Positions 56,430 through 64,000 of a stretch of 64,000 bases of DNA are shown piece by piece. Position 1 is the stretch's first letter; each line of letters begins with the position of its first letter. The stretch covers positions 62,001 to 126,000 of the forward strand of contig NZ_JAQPCG010000001.1 of assembly GCF_028464145.1 (NCBI RefSeq). The letters run 5' to 3'. Origin of the DNA: Maribacter sp. PR1. GTDB taxonomy: Bacteria > Bacteroidota > Bacteroidia > Flavobacteriales > Flavobacteriaceae. The notes beneath the pieces were generated by a model. The model searched no databases, had not been told where the DNA came from, and saw only the letters and a list, made by a program, of their open reading frames with translations. The translations under genes and the position numbers were made by a program.

Positions 56430-58157
56430 TTATTTGGTTTTCTTGTTTTCATAAGCCACCTTGGCTCCTAAGGTTGATAACTGATCGGCGTTATCGAAAA
56501 AGTCCACGGCCTCTTGCGTCTTTACAAATAAAAATTCCTTTTGAAGTTCGTTAATAATACTACTTGTAAAAATAATGTCGCGCATAGGTCCTATTGCTCC
56601 GGCAATATAAAACTGCAGTCCCTTTTCATGGATTTCATGAATTAACTTTGAAAGCACATCAGCTGCGGTGGCATCTATATAGGTAATTGCTTCCGCATTC
56701 AAAATCACCGCTTTTAGTGCCGACCCCTTGCCCTTTATCTGTTTTAGTAATTCTTTCTTAAAATAAGCCGAATTACCAAAATAAAGCTGGGAATCGAACC
56801 GGATTATTAATATATCCTTCCTAATAATGACCTCATCGTCAAATCTCTTGATATTCTTATAATAATCGGAGCCTTTTACATTTCCAAGTTCCGCAAAATG
56901 TGGTTTTGACGTGCGATACACCATTAATAGTAAAGCTAATAGTACCCCTACGACGATTCCTTGTGTTATTCCAATAAATAGGGTTACCAAAAATGTAACC
57001 ATCAACACTGTAAACTCATCCTTCCTGTCTATCCATAATGATTTGGCATAATTAACATCAATAAGGCCAAAAACAGATACCATAATAATACTGGCCAATA
57101 CAGTAATTGGAAGATACTGGAATACTGGTGTTAAGAACAAAAGCGTCAACACAACTAAGGTTACACTAAAAAAGCCGGACAAATTGGTTTTTGCACCAGA
57201 CTCCTGATTGATTGCCGACCTGGAGAAGCTGGCTGTAGAGGTATATCCCTGAAAAAATGAACCCACCATATTAGCGGCTCCTAAAGCTATCAATTCCTTG
57301 TTGGGATCAATGGTTTCTTCCCCACTTTTAGTTTCCATAGCCTTACCAATAGAAATGGTTTCTAAGTAACCTACTAAGGACAAGGCTATGGCCATGGGCC
57401 AAAGATTTTTAAAATTTTCAAAATTCAAATTGGGGATTGTAAGGGAAGGTAGCCCCTTTGGCACTTCGCCCACCAATTTCATTCCATACTTTCCTAAACC
57501 AAGATAATATACCGCCAGAATTCCAAGTAACACCACCAATAATATGGCTGGGAAGCTTTTCTTCCACCTTTTGAACCCGAGTATACATAAAATCCCAATT
57601 ATACCAATAACCAAATCCAGCGGGTTTGTATCTCCCAATCTCCCTAAGGTTTCTATAAGTATTTCATGAAAATGATCATTGGTGGGTACGGTTATTCCCA
57701 AAAGATGTTTTAATTGACTCACAATAATTATCATCGCAGCAGCCGAAGTAAATCCACTGATTACAGGCTTGGATAAAAAATTCACTAAAAAGCCCATTCT
57801 AAATATCCCGAGCAAAAATTGGGTAGCTCCAACCAATAACACCAATACAATTACGGTAGCAATGTAGTTTTCTATCCCAGAAATGGACAATGATCCTAGC
57901 GCTGCGGCTACCAACAATGAATCCATGGCCACTGGACCTACCGCCACCTTTCTTGATGTTCCCAAAAAGACATAGGTCAAAACCGGGAAAAGTGCCGTAT
58001 AAAGGCCATAGACCGGGGGCAATCCGGCTATCATAGCGTAGGCCATACCCTGAGGTACCAGAACGATGCCAACGGTAAGCCCTGCAATAAGGTCCTTGGT
58101 AAAATAGGCTTTTTTATAGCTTGATGCCCATTCCAAAAAAGGTAGAAAACGCTTCAC
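56430..58157 (-). CDS. SulP-family anion transporter with STAS domain
   Basis: 575 residues. Residues 1-420 hold 10-14 membrane helices with the SulP motif AGLTVGIVLVPQGMAYAMIAGLPPVYGLYTALFPVLTYVFLGTSRKVAVGPVA. The C-terminal STAS domain (about 440-555) has AVILNAEAITYIDATAADVLSKLIHEIHEKG. Family members carry sulfate, bicarbonate or other anions into the cell. No carbonic anhydrase or sulfur gene is adjacent, so the substrate is open. Three small membrane proteins lie downstream. Confidence 0.92.
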   Translation of the reverse strand: MKRFLPFLEWASSYKKAYFTKDLIAGLTVGIVLVPQGMAYAMIAGLPPVYGLYTALFPVLTYVFLGTSRKVAVGPVAMDSLLVAAALGSLSISGIENYIATVIVLVLLVGATQFLLGIFRMGFLVNFLSKPVISGFTSAAAMIIIVSQLKHLLGITVPTNDHFHEILIETLGRLGDTNPLDLVIGIIGILCILGFKRWKKSFPAILLVVLLGILAVYYLGLGKYGMKLVGEVPKGLPSLTIPNLNFENFKNLWPMAIALSLVGYLETISIGKAMETKSGEETIDPNKELIALGAANMVGSFFQGYTSTASFSRSAINQESGAKTNLSGFFSVTLVVLTLLFLTPVFQYLPITVLASIIMVSVFGLIDVNYAKSLWIDRKDEFTVLMVTFLVTLFIGITQGIVVGVLLALLLMVYRTSKPHFAELGNVKGSDYYKNIKRFDDEVIIRKDILIIRFDSQLYFGNSAYFKKELLKQIKGKGSALKAVILNAEAITYIDATAADVLSKLIHEIHEKGLQFYIAGAIGPMRDIIFTSSIINELQKEFLFVKTQEAVDFFDNADQLSTLGAKVAYENKKTK

Positions 58158-58188
58158 TTCTCAAAGTTAATTAAATAAAAAGCCTTTT

Positions 58189-58536
58189 TTAATCCTGCAG
58201 AAGTAACTTGTTAAACGCTAAGGCTTTCTCTACCCAAAAATCCAAGTCCTCCTCGGTATCGAAACCCTCGGGATATATATACAGGAAGCCTCGCATGGGT
58301 CTCCCGGTAAAGTCCATCTTTTTACTTCCCTCCTTCGTAAGTAATTCCTCGTAATTTAATTTACCCACACGAACCATGAGTCGGTCTTGTTGGTTGTCCT
58401 TATCGATATCAATTCCTATGCACATTTTCCCGTTGACCATAAAAAGATATCCACCCATCATTTTTTTCTCTTCCAACACCCCTGTTCCTTTTAGTTGGCG
58501 TCTTACCCTATCTACTACGTATTCACTATAGGCCAT
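58189..58536 (-). CDS. TfoX/Sxy N-terminal-domain protein
   Basis: 115 residues. VVDRVRRQLKGTGVLEEKKMMGGYLFMVNGKMCIGIDIDKDNQQDRLMVRVGKLNYEELL and PMRGFLYIYPEGFDTEEDLDFWVEKALAF are typical of the TfoX N-terminal domain, as stand-alone proteins. The domain is linked to competence regulation in Gammaproteobacteria, but in this phylum the role is not known. It starts eight bases before the epimerase stop on the minus strand, so the two are probably co-transcribed. Confidence 0.85.
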   Translation of the reverse strand: MAYSEYVVDRVRRQLKGTGVLEEKKMMGGYLFMVNGKMCIGIDIDKDNQQDRLMVRVGKLNYEELLTKEGSKKMDFTGRPMRGFLYIYPEGFDTEEDLDFWVEKALAFNKLLLQD

Positions 58537-58543
58537 AATATTT

Positions 58544-59323
58544 TTATATAGGAATAAATGATACTTTAAATACTTTAGGTTTCACACGCTCTAAGAAATC
58601 AAATCCATCATTAAGATTGATTTGTTTAACTGCGTAGGGATAAAAGGTTATCGGCTCTATACATACCATATTTTCCACCTCTGTCCAAAGCATAAAATGA
58701 TTGAAACCCTCCGTCCTAATCAATAGTTCTCTTACGTCCCTTAAGGTTATCGTGGATTGGCTAGGTATCTGAAGCGCCCTACTCCCCACAGCCATAACTT
58801 CAGGGATTGTAACCACTTTTTCACCTGCTATGATTTCTACTGATTCTGAGGTCAATTTAAATGCCGGGTGATATCCCAACATAAAAGGCATTCCTTCTTC
58901 ACCATTGATTTTAAATTGTATTTCTAAACCCTGATCATTCAAAAAAAATATTTTTTTGAAGGTAAAGTCATAAGGCCAGGAAAGGTTTTCCGCAGAGGAT
59001 TTGTTAGGATACTTAGAATTCCCAACCAAGGTATTAGCAAGATACTTTTTAATGAACACAGCTTTTGTTTCCGATGCTATGTGGGTTTCATATTGCATTT
59101 CCCGTAAGAGACCATGTTGATCTTGGATGGCCATACCGCGTGGCGTATTTACCTTAAAACCGGCCTCGTTGGTCGGACCTATAGTGGGAAACATCTCAGT
59201 ATCGGAATTTCGCCAACCGGGGCTACCTTTTTGATGGATAAATTCATGTCCTTCCACTTGATAGCCAACCAATTCGCCTTGATCGATTCGAACTTCTTGA
59301 TTGCCTAATTTAAGTATGGTCAT
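58544..59323 (-). CDS. Aldose 1-epimerase family protein
   Basis: 259 residues. The galactose-mutarotase-like fold is seen from LGYHPAFKLTSESVEI (with conserved His), GMAIQDQHGLLREMQYE and FNHFMLWTEVENMVCIEPITFYPYAV (conserved Glu near 225). It interconverts alpha and beta sugars or sugar phosphates in the cytoplasm. It is one base from the M20 peptidase stop. The sugar is unknown. Confidence 0.85.
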   Translation of the reverse strand: MTILKLGNQEVRIDQGELVGYQVEGHEFIHQKGSPGWRNSDTEMFPTIGPTNEAGFKVNTPRGMAIQDQHGLLREMQYETHIASETKAVFIKKYLANTLVGNSKYPNKSSAENLSWPYDFTFKKIFFLNDQGLEIQFKINGEEGMPFMLGYHPAFKLTSESVEIIAGEKVVTIPEVMAVGSRALQIPSQSTITLRDVRELLIRTEGFNHFMLWTEVENMVCIEPITFYPYAVKQINLNDGFDFLERVKPKVFKVSFIPI

Positions 59324-59324
59324 A

Positions 59325-60653
59325 CTATTCGTTTATTAACCTATAAATAAGTATCGCCGTTCTTTTGGTCAAAGCTTCAATGGTTTTTAGATTTACGGTT
59401 TCCTCGGGTGTATGTGCTCCTGAACCCATGGTCCCAAGACCATCCAAACAATCTACATACTGTGCCACGAAAGAAGTATCCGCGGCTCCTCTTTTCCCTG
59501 GGTCATATGCCAATACTTCACCTTGACCCAGATCTAGACTTACTTTGTTCAACTTCTTTAAAAGTTCCTTGTTACCTTCTGTGGGCCCCATGGCCGGATA
59601 ACTGTCCGTAAAAGAAATAGTTGCCGATGTCCTAGGCAAATTATTGGAGACAACAGTTCTCATTTTATCCCTTGTCCTTTCTTTTTGATCCTCCGAAATA
59701 AATCGAAGCCCGCCTCGTACCTCCGCTTTTTGTGCCACAACGTTCGTCTTACCAAAAACAGTACCCTTACTTGTTTTGTCATCAAAGGTTACAAAAGTAC
59801 CTCCAATCAACGTTCCCGGATTAAAGGTTAATAGATCTTCTCCTTTCACATCCCTATAAAACTCGTGCAATATCCGAGACATTTCAAATATAGCCCCGGC
59901 TCCTGTATTTTCACTAAAAATTCCTGAAGAGTGTGCTCGCTTTCCTTCCACTTCTACCTTCCAACCGGAAGAACCACGCCGGGCAACTGTTGCATAATTA
60001 AACCCTGTGGAAGTCTCAAAGCCCAACGCTATATCGCTGCGTTTGGCTGCATCGATCAAATCCTTACGACTTATACTTAAAGGGTCTCCAGTGCTTTCTT
60101 CATCCCCTGTAAAGGCCACTATGATTTGTGCATCGTCTAGCAGGTTATTTTCCTTTAAGGCTTTCATAGCATATAAAATAATAACATCCCCTCCTTTCAT
60201 ATCATTACCACCCGGAGCGTGTGCAATGCTATCATTGACCATGCTAAAAGTTTGAAAGGGGCTATCTTCTTCAAAAACCGTATCCAAATGACCTATCAAT
60301 AATAATTTTTTACCCTGAGACCCTTGGGTTTCAGCAAAAAGATGTCCCGCCCTGTTCATTTCCTTTGGCATGGGAATCCAATCGGTTTGAAATCCGAGTG
60401 CATCAAAGGCAGTACTAAACTCTGACCCCACCTTTTTTACACCTTCCAAATTAAGAGTACCACTATTGATATTTACAACCTTTTCCAAGAAGTCGATGGC
60501 CTCGCTATTATTGGCTTCAATACTTCTAATGATTTTTCTTTCTGTTCTCGAAAGTTTTTGACAAAAGGCACTGTGTGTAGTAGTAATTATAACTAGTAGG
60601 AATAGTATTTTTTTTATCATTTCTCCTGGTTTAATTGATAATCGTGGATTCAT
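59325..60653 (-). CDS. Secreted M20-family metallopeptidase (carboxypeptidase G2-like)
   Basis: Up to 442 residues; the better start is ATG 60620 (MIKKILFLLVIITTTHSAFCQ), a signal peptide. Zinc ligands are seen in LIGHLDTVF (His/Asp), GGNDMKGG (Asp), TGDEESTG (Glu) and the final GAHTPEE (His), with the dimer-domain region RRGSSGWKVEVEGKRAHSS. The family includes carboxypeptidase G2-like and aminoacylase-like enzymes, acting on peptides or N-acyl amino acids in the periplasm. It overlaps no other gene. Confidence 0.88.
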   Translation of the reverse strand: MNPRLSIKPGEMIKKILFLLVIITTTHSAFCQKLSRTERKIIRSIEANNSEAIDFLEKVVNINSGTLNLEGVKKVGSEFSTAFDALGFQTDWIPMPKEMNRAGHLFAETQGSQGKKLLLIGHLDTVFEEDSPFQTFSMVNDSIAHAPGGNDMKGGDVIILYAMKALKENNLLDDAQIIVAFTGDEESTGDPLSISRKDLIDAAKRSDIALGFETSTGFNYATVARRGSSGWKVEVEGKRAHSSGIFSENTGAGAIFEMSRILHEFYRDVKGEDLLTFNPGTLIGGTFVTFDDKTSKGTVFGKTNVVAQKAEVRGGLRFISEDQKERTRDKMRTVVSNNLPRTSATISFTDSYPAMGPTEGNKELLKKLNKVSLDLGQGEVLAYDPGKRGAADTSFVAQYVDCLDGLGTMGSGAHTPEETVNLKTIEALTKRTAILIYRLINE

Positions 60654-60772
60654 TATTTAGAAGTTTGACACACTGAGGGTATTTCGCTTTAAATAGTCCT
60701 TAGTCATATCAAAGCATTTCTTCAAATGTACCTAAAACACGTTAAAATGAAATAGAACCCAATTAAATAGAA

Positions 60773-62014
60773 TCATTCGAAACGAATTGCCTTGACCGGC
60801 GTTATTTTGGTAATGATATAGGATGGAATCAATAACATTAACAAACACAAGAACAGCACACCGATATTCAATGAGAGAATGGTAAAAAGATTAATGTGCA
60901 CAGGAATATATTCAATATAGTATTCTTCTGGGTTTGGAAACTTAAATAATTTAAATCTATCCTGAAGAAAAATAAACCCAAGACCAATCAGATTTCCCCA
61001 AAAAAGACCTATCCCGATCAGATAGGCGGCATTATATAAAAAAACCTTGCGTATACTCCAATTGGTAGATCCCAAAGCTTTTAGAATGCCAATCATTGGG
61101 GTGCGCTCCAAAATTAAAACGAGAAGGGCGGTTATCATATTAATACCTCCCACGATAACCATTATACCAATGATCAAGGCAATATTGAAATCGAACAGCC
61201 CTATCCATTCAAATATTTTATAATACTTGTCCTTTAAGGTAGTAGTGTTTAAGTTGGATATTGTTTTATTATAGATTTCGGCACTTTTCAGATCGATATC
61301 CTCAAAACTTTGCAGGAAAACTTCAAAGTTACCCACTTCGTCATCTTCCCATTTGTTCATTTGTTGAATGTGACGGATATCAATAAAAATATATTTGCTA
61401 TCAATCTCCTCAAATCCACTGTCATAGATACCAACAATATTGAATTTTCGTTGATTTGGAATTTTATTGGTGTCATCATCCCTAAGAAAAAAGGTAAAAA
61501 ATGAATCGCCCACCCCTAATTTCAAGCGATTGGCCGTAATACTGGAAATCAAGACGTCCGAATTCAATACTCCATCGTAATCTGGTAATTTGCCCTCTAC
61601 CAAATACTCTTCCATGGGCGTCCAATAATAGTCTTTGCCAACTCCTTTGGCAATGACTCCCTCAAAGGTATCTTCTGTACGGATAATGCCTCCTTTTGTC
61701 GCTACTGCCTGGATATGTAATATACCCTTGATATCGTTGAACTTTGGGTAAAACTCTTGATTGGTGGAAACGGGTACCACCGATACTTCAGAACGATTAT
61801 TATCGTAATTGGAAATCTGTACATGACCATTAAAGGCCGTAACTTTCTCCCTAATCTTATATTTAAGCCCAACACCTGTGGCTATGGCAATAAGCATCAT
61901 GATAACACCAATGGAAATCGCCGCTATCGCTATTTTTATTATTGGCGCGGAAATACTAATTTTATGTTCCTTACCCGTAATAAGCCGTTTGGCAATAAAA
62001 TATTCTAAGTTCAA
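60773..62014 (-). CDS. LolC/LolE-type ABC transporter permease
   Basis: 413 residues from TTG 62014 (MNLEYFIAKRLITGKEHK). A MacB-like periplasmic domain (about 45-255) follows a first helix near 22-50; three further helices lie in the C-terminal third (LIIGIMVIVGGINMITALLVLIL, LYNAAYLIGIGLFWGNLIGLGFIFL, ILSLNIGVLFLCLLMLLIPSYII). GTNWSIRKVF is the FtsX/LolE coupling region. Such proteins lift lipoproteins from the inner membrane. The start codon directly abuts the start of the divergent DUF1343 gene. Confidence 0.88.
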   Translation of the reverse strand: MNLEYFIAKRLITGKEHKISISAPIIKIAIAAISIGVIMMLIAIATGVGLKYKIREKVTAFNGHVQISNYDNNRSEVSVVPVSTNQEFYPKFNDIKGILHIQAVATKGGIIRTEDTFEGVIAKGVGKDYYWTPMEEYLVEGKLPDYDGVLNSDVLISSITANRLKLGVGDSFFTFFLRDDDTNKIPNQRKFNIVGIYDSGFEEIDSKYIFIDIRHIQQMNKWEDDEVGNFEVFLQSFEDIDLKSAEIYNKTISNLNTTTLKDKYYKIFEWIGLFDFNIALIIGIMVIVGGINMITALLVLILERTPMIGILKALGSTNWSIRKVFLYNAAYLIGIGLFWGNLIGLGFIFLQDRFKLFKFPNPEEYYIEYIPVHINLFTILSLNIGVLFLCLLMLLIPSYIITKITPVKAIRFE

Positions 62015-63256
62015 ATGATGTTATTTTTAGACCAACTCAAAAATACCCTTTTTTTATCTTTTTTGATTTGCCTATCCTGTGGAAACTCGGGAAAAAAAAG
62101 TGTAGAACAATCAGATAAAGGCACAACAACCAAAGTCGAAAAAAGTTATGCCCCAATAACGGTTGCAGCCAATAGGACCAATGAATACACCCCCTTGCTG
62201 AAAGGTAAATCCGTTGGAATCGTGGCGAATCAGACTTCCGTTATTTTTACGGATTCGGGTTATACCCATTTGGTAGATTCCCTTTTATCAATGGATATTG
62301 ATATCAAAAAAGTATTCTCTCCGGAACATGGTTTTAGGGGCAAAGCGGATGCGGGAGAAAAAGTAGAAGACGGTATTGACCAACAAACAGGATTGCCTAT
62401 TGTTTCTTTATATGGAAAAAACAGAAAGCCTTCTGCGGATCAATTAAAAGGTCTAGATGTTGTGCTTTTTGATATCCAGGATGCTGGTACCAGATTTTAT
62501 ACCTATATCGCCACCTTACAACTCATTATGGAGGCTTGTGCCGATAGCAATATTCCTGTAATTGTTTTGGATAGGCCGAATCCCAACGCCCATTATGTCG
62601 ATGGACCCACCATGAAAAAAGAACATTTTGGTTTTTTAGGAATGAATGAAATACCGTTGGTTTATGGTATGTCCATTGGTGAATATGCCAATATGATCAA
62701 TGAGGAAGGATGGCTTAAAAGTTCTGAAAAAACGGATTTGACGGTAATCCCTTTAGAAAACTGGACCCACGAATCCGTTTATCATTTACCCATTAGACCT
62801 TCACCAAATTTACCAAACGATATAGCTATAAACCTGTATCCCAGTCTTGGCCTTTTCGAGGGTACCCATGTGAATGCAGGACGGGGAACAGAGTATCAAT
62901 TTCAGCGATATGGTGCTTCCTTTATGGATTCTACCGCCTACAGTTTCTCCTATATACCGGAACCGAATTTTGGCTCCAAATACCCCAAAGAAGAAGGGAA
63001 AATCTGCTATGGAAAAGACCTTTCCAATACCTCGAGAATAAACCAAGTATCCTTGCGGTGGATATTGGATGCCTATAACAACACAAAGGACAAGAGTTTA
63101 TTTTTTCTCACTGCTGGATTCACCAAACACGCCGGAACTGCCGAACTTCAAAAACAGATTGAAGCCGGACTTTCCGAGGAAGAAATAAAGAAATCTTGGC
63201 AAGAAGATTTAGAAAAATTCAAAAAAATTCGAGGTAAATATTTAATGTATGATTAG
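62015..63256 (+). CDS. DUF1343 lipoprotein, NamZ-like exo-beta-N-acetylmuramidase (GH171)
   Basis: 413 residues with a lipoprotein signal: LFLSFLICLSCGNSG (Cys about 22); the second ATG at 62018 is an equally good start. The fold region SVGIVANQTSVI, KKVFSPEHGFRGKADAGEKV, LPIVSLYGKNRKPSADQLKGLDVVLFDIQDAGTRFYTYIATL, VLDRPNPNA, VYGMSIGEYA and EGTHVNAGRGTEYQFQRYGA matches DUF1343/NamZ enzymes, which cleave N-acetylmuramic acid from peptidoglycan fragments. It is divergent from the LolE-like gene with no gap. Confidence 0.87.
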   Translation: MMLFLDQLKNTLFLSFLICLSCGNSGKKSVEQSDKGTTTKVEKSYAPITVAANRTNEYTPLLKGKSVGIVANQTSVIFTDSGYTHLVDSLLSMDIDIKKVFSPEHGFRGKADAGEKVEDGIDQQTGLPIVSLYGKNRKPSADQLKGLDVVLFDIQDAGTRFYTYIATLQLIMEACADSNIPVIVLDRPNPNAHYVDGPTMKKEHFGFLGMNEIPLVYGMSIGEYANMINEEGWLKSSEKTDLTVIPLENWTHESVYHLPIRPSPNLPNDIAINLYPSLGLFEGTHVNAGRGTEYQFQRYGASFMDSTAYSFSYIPEPNFGSKYPKEEGKICYGKDLSNTSRINQVSLRWILDAYNNTKDKSLFFLTAGFTKHAGTAELQKQIEAGLSEEEIKKSWQEDLEKFKKIRGKYLMYD

Positions 63257-63262
63257 TTCAAT

Positions 63263-64000
63263 TCAGTCTTTATCCAAAATGGTTGTAGGTCGCCTATAGG
63301 TATGAAAAGGCTGTTTTAAAAGACCCTGGATACTTGAATTCTCTTTTTCATCGGGAAAGGTGTCCACTCCGTAGACAATAGCATCCCTGTCCAAATATCT
63401 GTAAGTCCCCAATAATCGGTCCCAAATGGAAAAAATATTTCCATAGTTACTATCCGTATAGGGTAATACATAATGATGATGTACTTTGTGCATATCCGGG
63501 GAGACCACGACCCAACTCAAAAATTTATCGATTTTTCGTGGGAGCTTAATGTTGGCATGATTGAATTGTGACAATACCACCGAAAGACTCTGATAAAGCA
63601 TTATTATCCCGATTGGGGCACCCACTACAAAAACTCCGACCAATGTAAAAACATATCTTATCAAAGATTCTAAGGGGTGGTGTCTATTAGCAGTGGTCGT
63701 ATCCACATGGTGATCGGAATGATGCACCAAATGAACCATCCATAATGGTTTTACCTTGTGCTCTACCCAATGGGCTAAATAAGCACCAATAAAATCCAAC
63801 AACATTAATCCCAATACTACATACAACCACAAGGGCATGTTCGGTAACCAATTGATAATACCGAAATCATTGGCTATGGTCCAGTCCGATGTTTTTAAAA
63901 GAAGAAAAGCCAAGGGAAAATTGACGATAATTGTGGTAAGGGTAAAAAAGAAATTAGGAAGGGCATGTCGCCATTTTCCATACCTAACCGTGAACAAGGG
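63263..64000 (-). CDS. Sterol-desaturase/fatty-acid-hydroxylase family membrane protein, N-terminus cut by window edge
   Basis: At least 244 residues; the frame continues through the window edge, and the TTG near 63997 need not be the start. His-box motifs for di-iron are clear: HWVEH, HLVHHSDHH and HKVHHHY. Membrane helices lie at NFFFTLTTIIVNFPLAFLLL, WLYVVLGLMLLDFIGAYL and VFTLVGVFVVGAPIGIIMLYQSL. The family oxidises lipids or carotenoid-like molecules in the inner membrane. Converges with the NamZ-like gene. Confidence 0.85.
   Translation of the reverse strand, partial: PLFTVRYGKWRHALPNFFFTLTTIIVNFPLAFLLLKTSDWTIANDFGIINWLPNMPLWLYVVLGLMLLDFIGAYLAHWVEHKVKPLWMVHLVHHSDHHVDTTTANRHHPLESLIRYVFTLVGVFVVGAPIGIIMLYQSLSVVLSQFNHANIKLPRKIDKFLSWVVVSPDMHKVHHHYVLPYTDSNYGNIFSIWDRLLGTYRYLDRDAIVYGVDTFPDEKENSSIQGLLKQPFHTYRRPTTILDKD

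Noticed and set aside
1..64000. CRISPR array, insertion sequence, prophage or defence island
   Set aside because: No regularly spaced repeats, transposase, phage structural or restriction/toxin genes are visible on either strand.

Overview
The window looks like chromosome from a member of the Flavobacteriaceae (Bacteroidota), probably a marine or glycan-using species. The evidence is low GC content, no Shine-Dalgarno sequences, A-rich leaders, several TANNTTTG-type -7 boxes, TonB-dependent receptors with carboxypeptidase-like N-domains, a tmRNA encoding the tag GENNYALAA, and many gene families typical of this group. I cannot name the genus. I see no insertion sequence, prophage, CRISPR array, rRNA or tRNA gene. 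The only clear RNA gene is tmRNA.

Layout, left to right. 1-8.1 kb (minus strand): a cut-off OmpA-type protein, a lipoprotein built of two tandem propeller-like halves, and a plug-less outer-membrane barrel behind a 1007-residue TPR protein. 8.2-8.9 kb: ftsE, carrying an in-frame TAG near its start. 8.9-12.1 kb: a tightly packed operon of an enolase-superfamily racemase/epimerase, a DUF1611 (DgcN-like) enzyme and a threonine-synthase-like PLP enzyme, probably for D-glutamate or cell-wall amino-acid metabolism. 12.3-17.5 kb: a GH63-type glucosidase, a small secreted protein, polyphosphate glucokinase and an SDR. 17.8-22.6 kb: typA, three tandem paralogues of an unrecognised ~180-residue secreted family with a decayed TonB-receptor tail between two of them, and kdsA. 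22.6-29.1 kb: an iron-siderophore island with AraC regulator, receptor, DUF4198, DUF3325, a small membrane protein and a PepSY membrane reductase.

29.1-33.4 kb: DUF1801 protein, outer-membrane phospholipase A, a PHP phosphodiesterase, an NAD(P)-dependent oxidoreductase and ssrA. 33.6-39.0 kb: a LysR regulator divergent from a DabB-DabA inorganic-carbon transporter operon that begins with two small genes. 39.2-45.5 kb: DUF2188 protein and a complete RND efflux system. 46.0-49.7 kb: LacI regulator, GH109-like oxidoreductase and GHMP kinase, with a palindromic operator candidate upstream. 50-55.7 kb: alkaline phosphatase-family protein, small lipoprotein, FdhF/YdeP-type molybdoprotein, and an exonuclease/GIY-YIG fusion. 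55.7-58.2 kb: three very small membrane proteins downstream of a SulP transporter. 58.2-64 kb: TfoX-like protein, aldose epimerase, M20 peptidase, LolC/E-like permease abutting a divergent NamZ-like (DUF1343) lipoprotein, and a sterol-desaturase-family protein cut by the window end.

Most of the window is ordinary core and accessory chromosome. The parts most worth a second look are the ftsE nonsense codon, the tandem KNxSGNSGNY family with its embedded pseudogene, the three-gene DgcA/DgcN/PLP operon, the DAB operon with its two uncharacterised small genes, and the trio of tiny membrane proteins.
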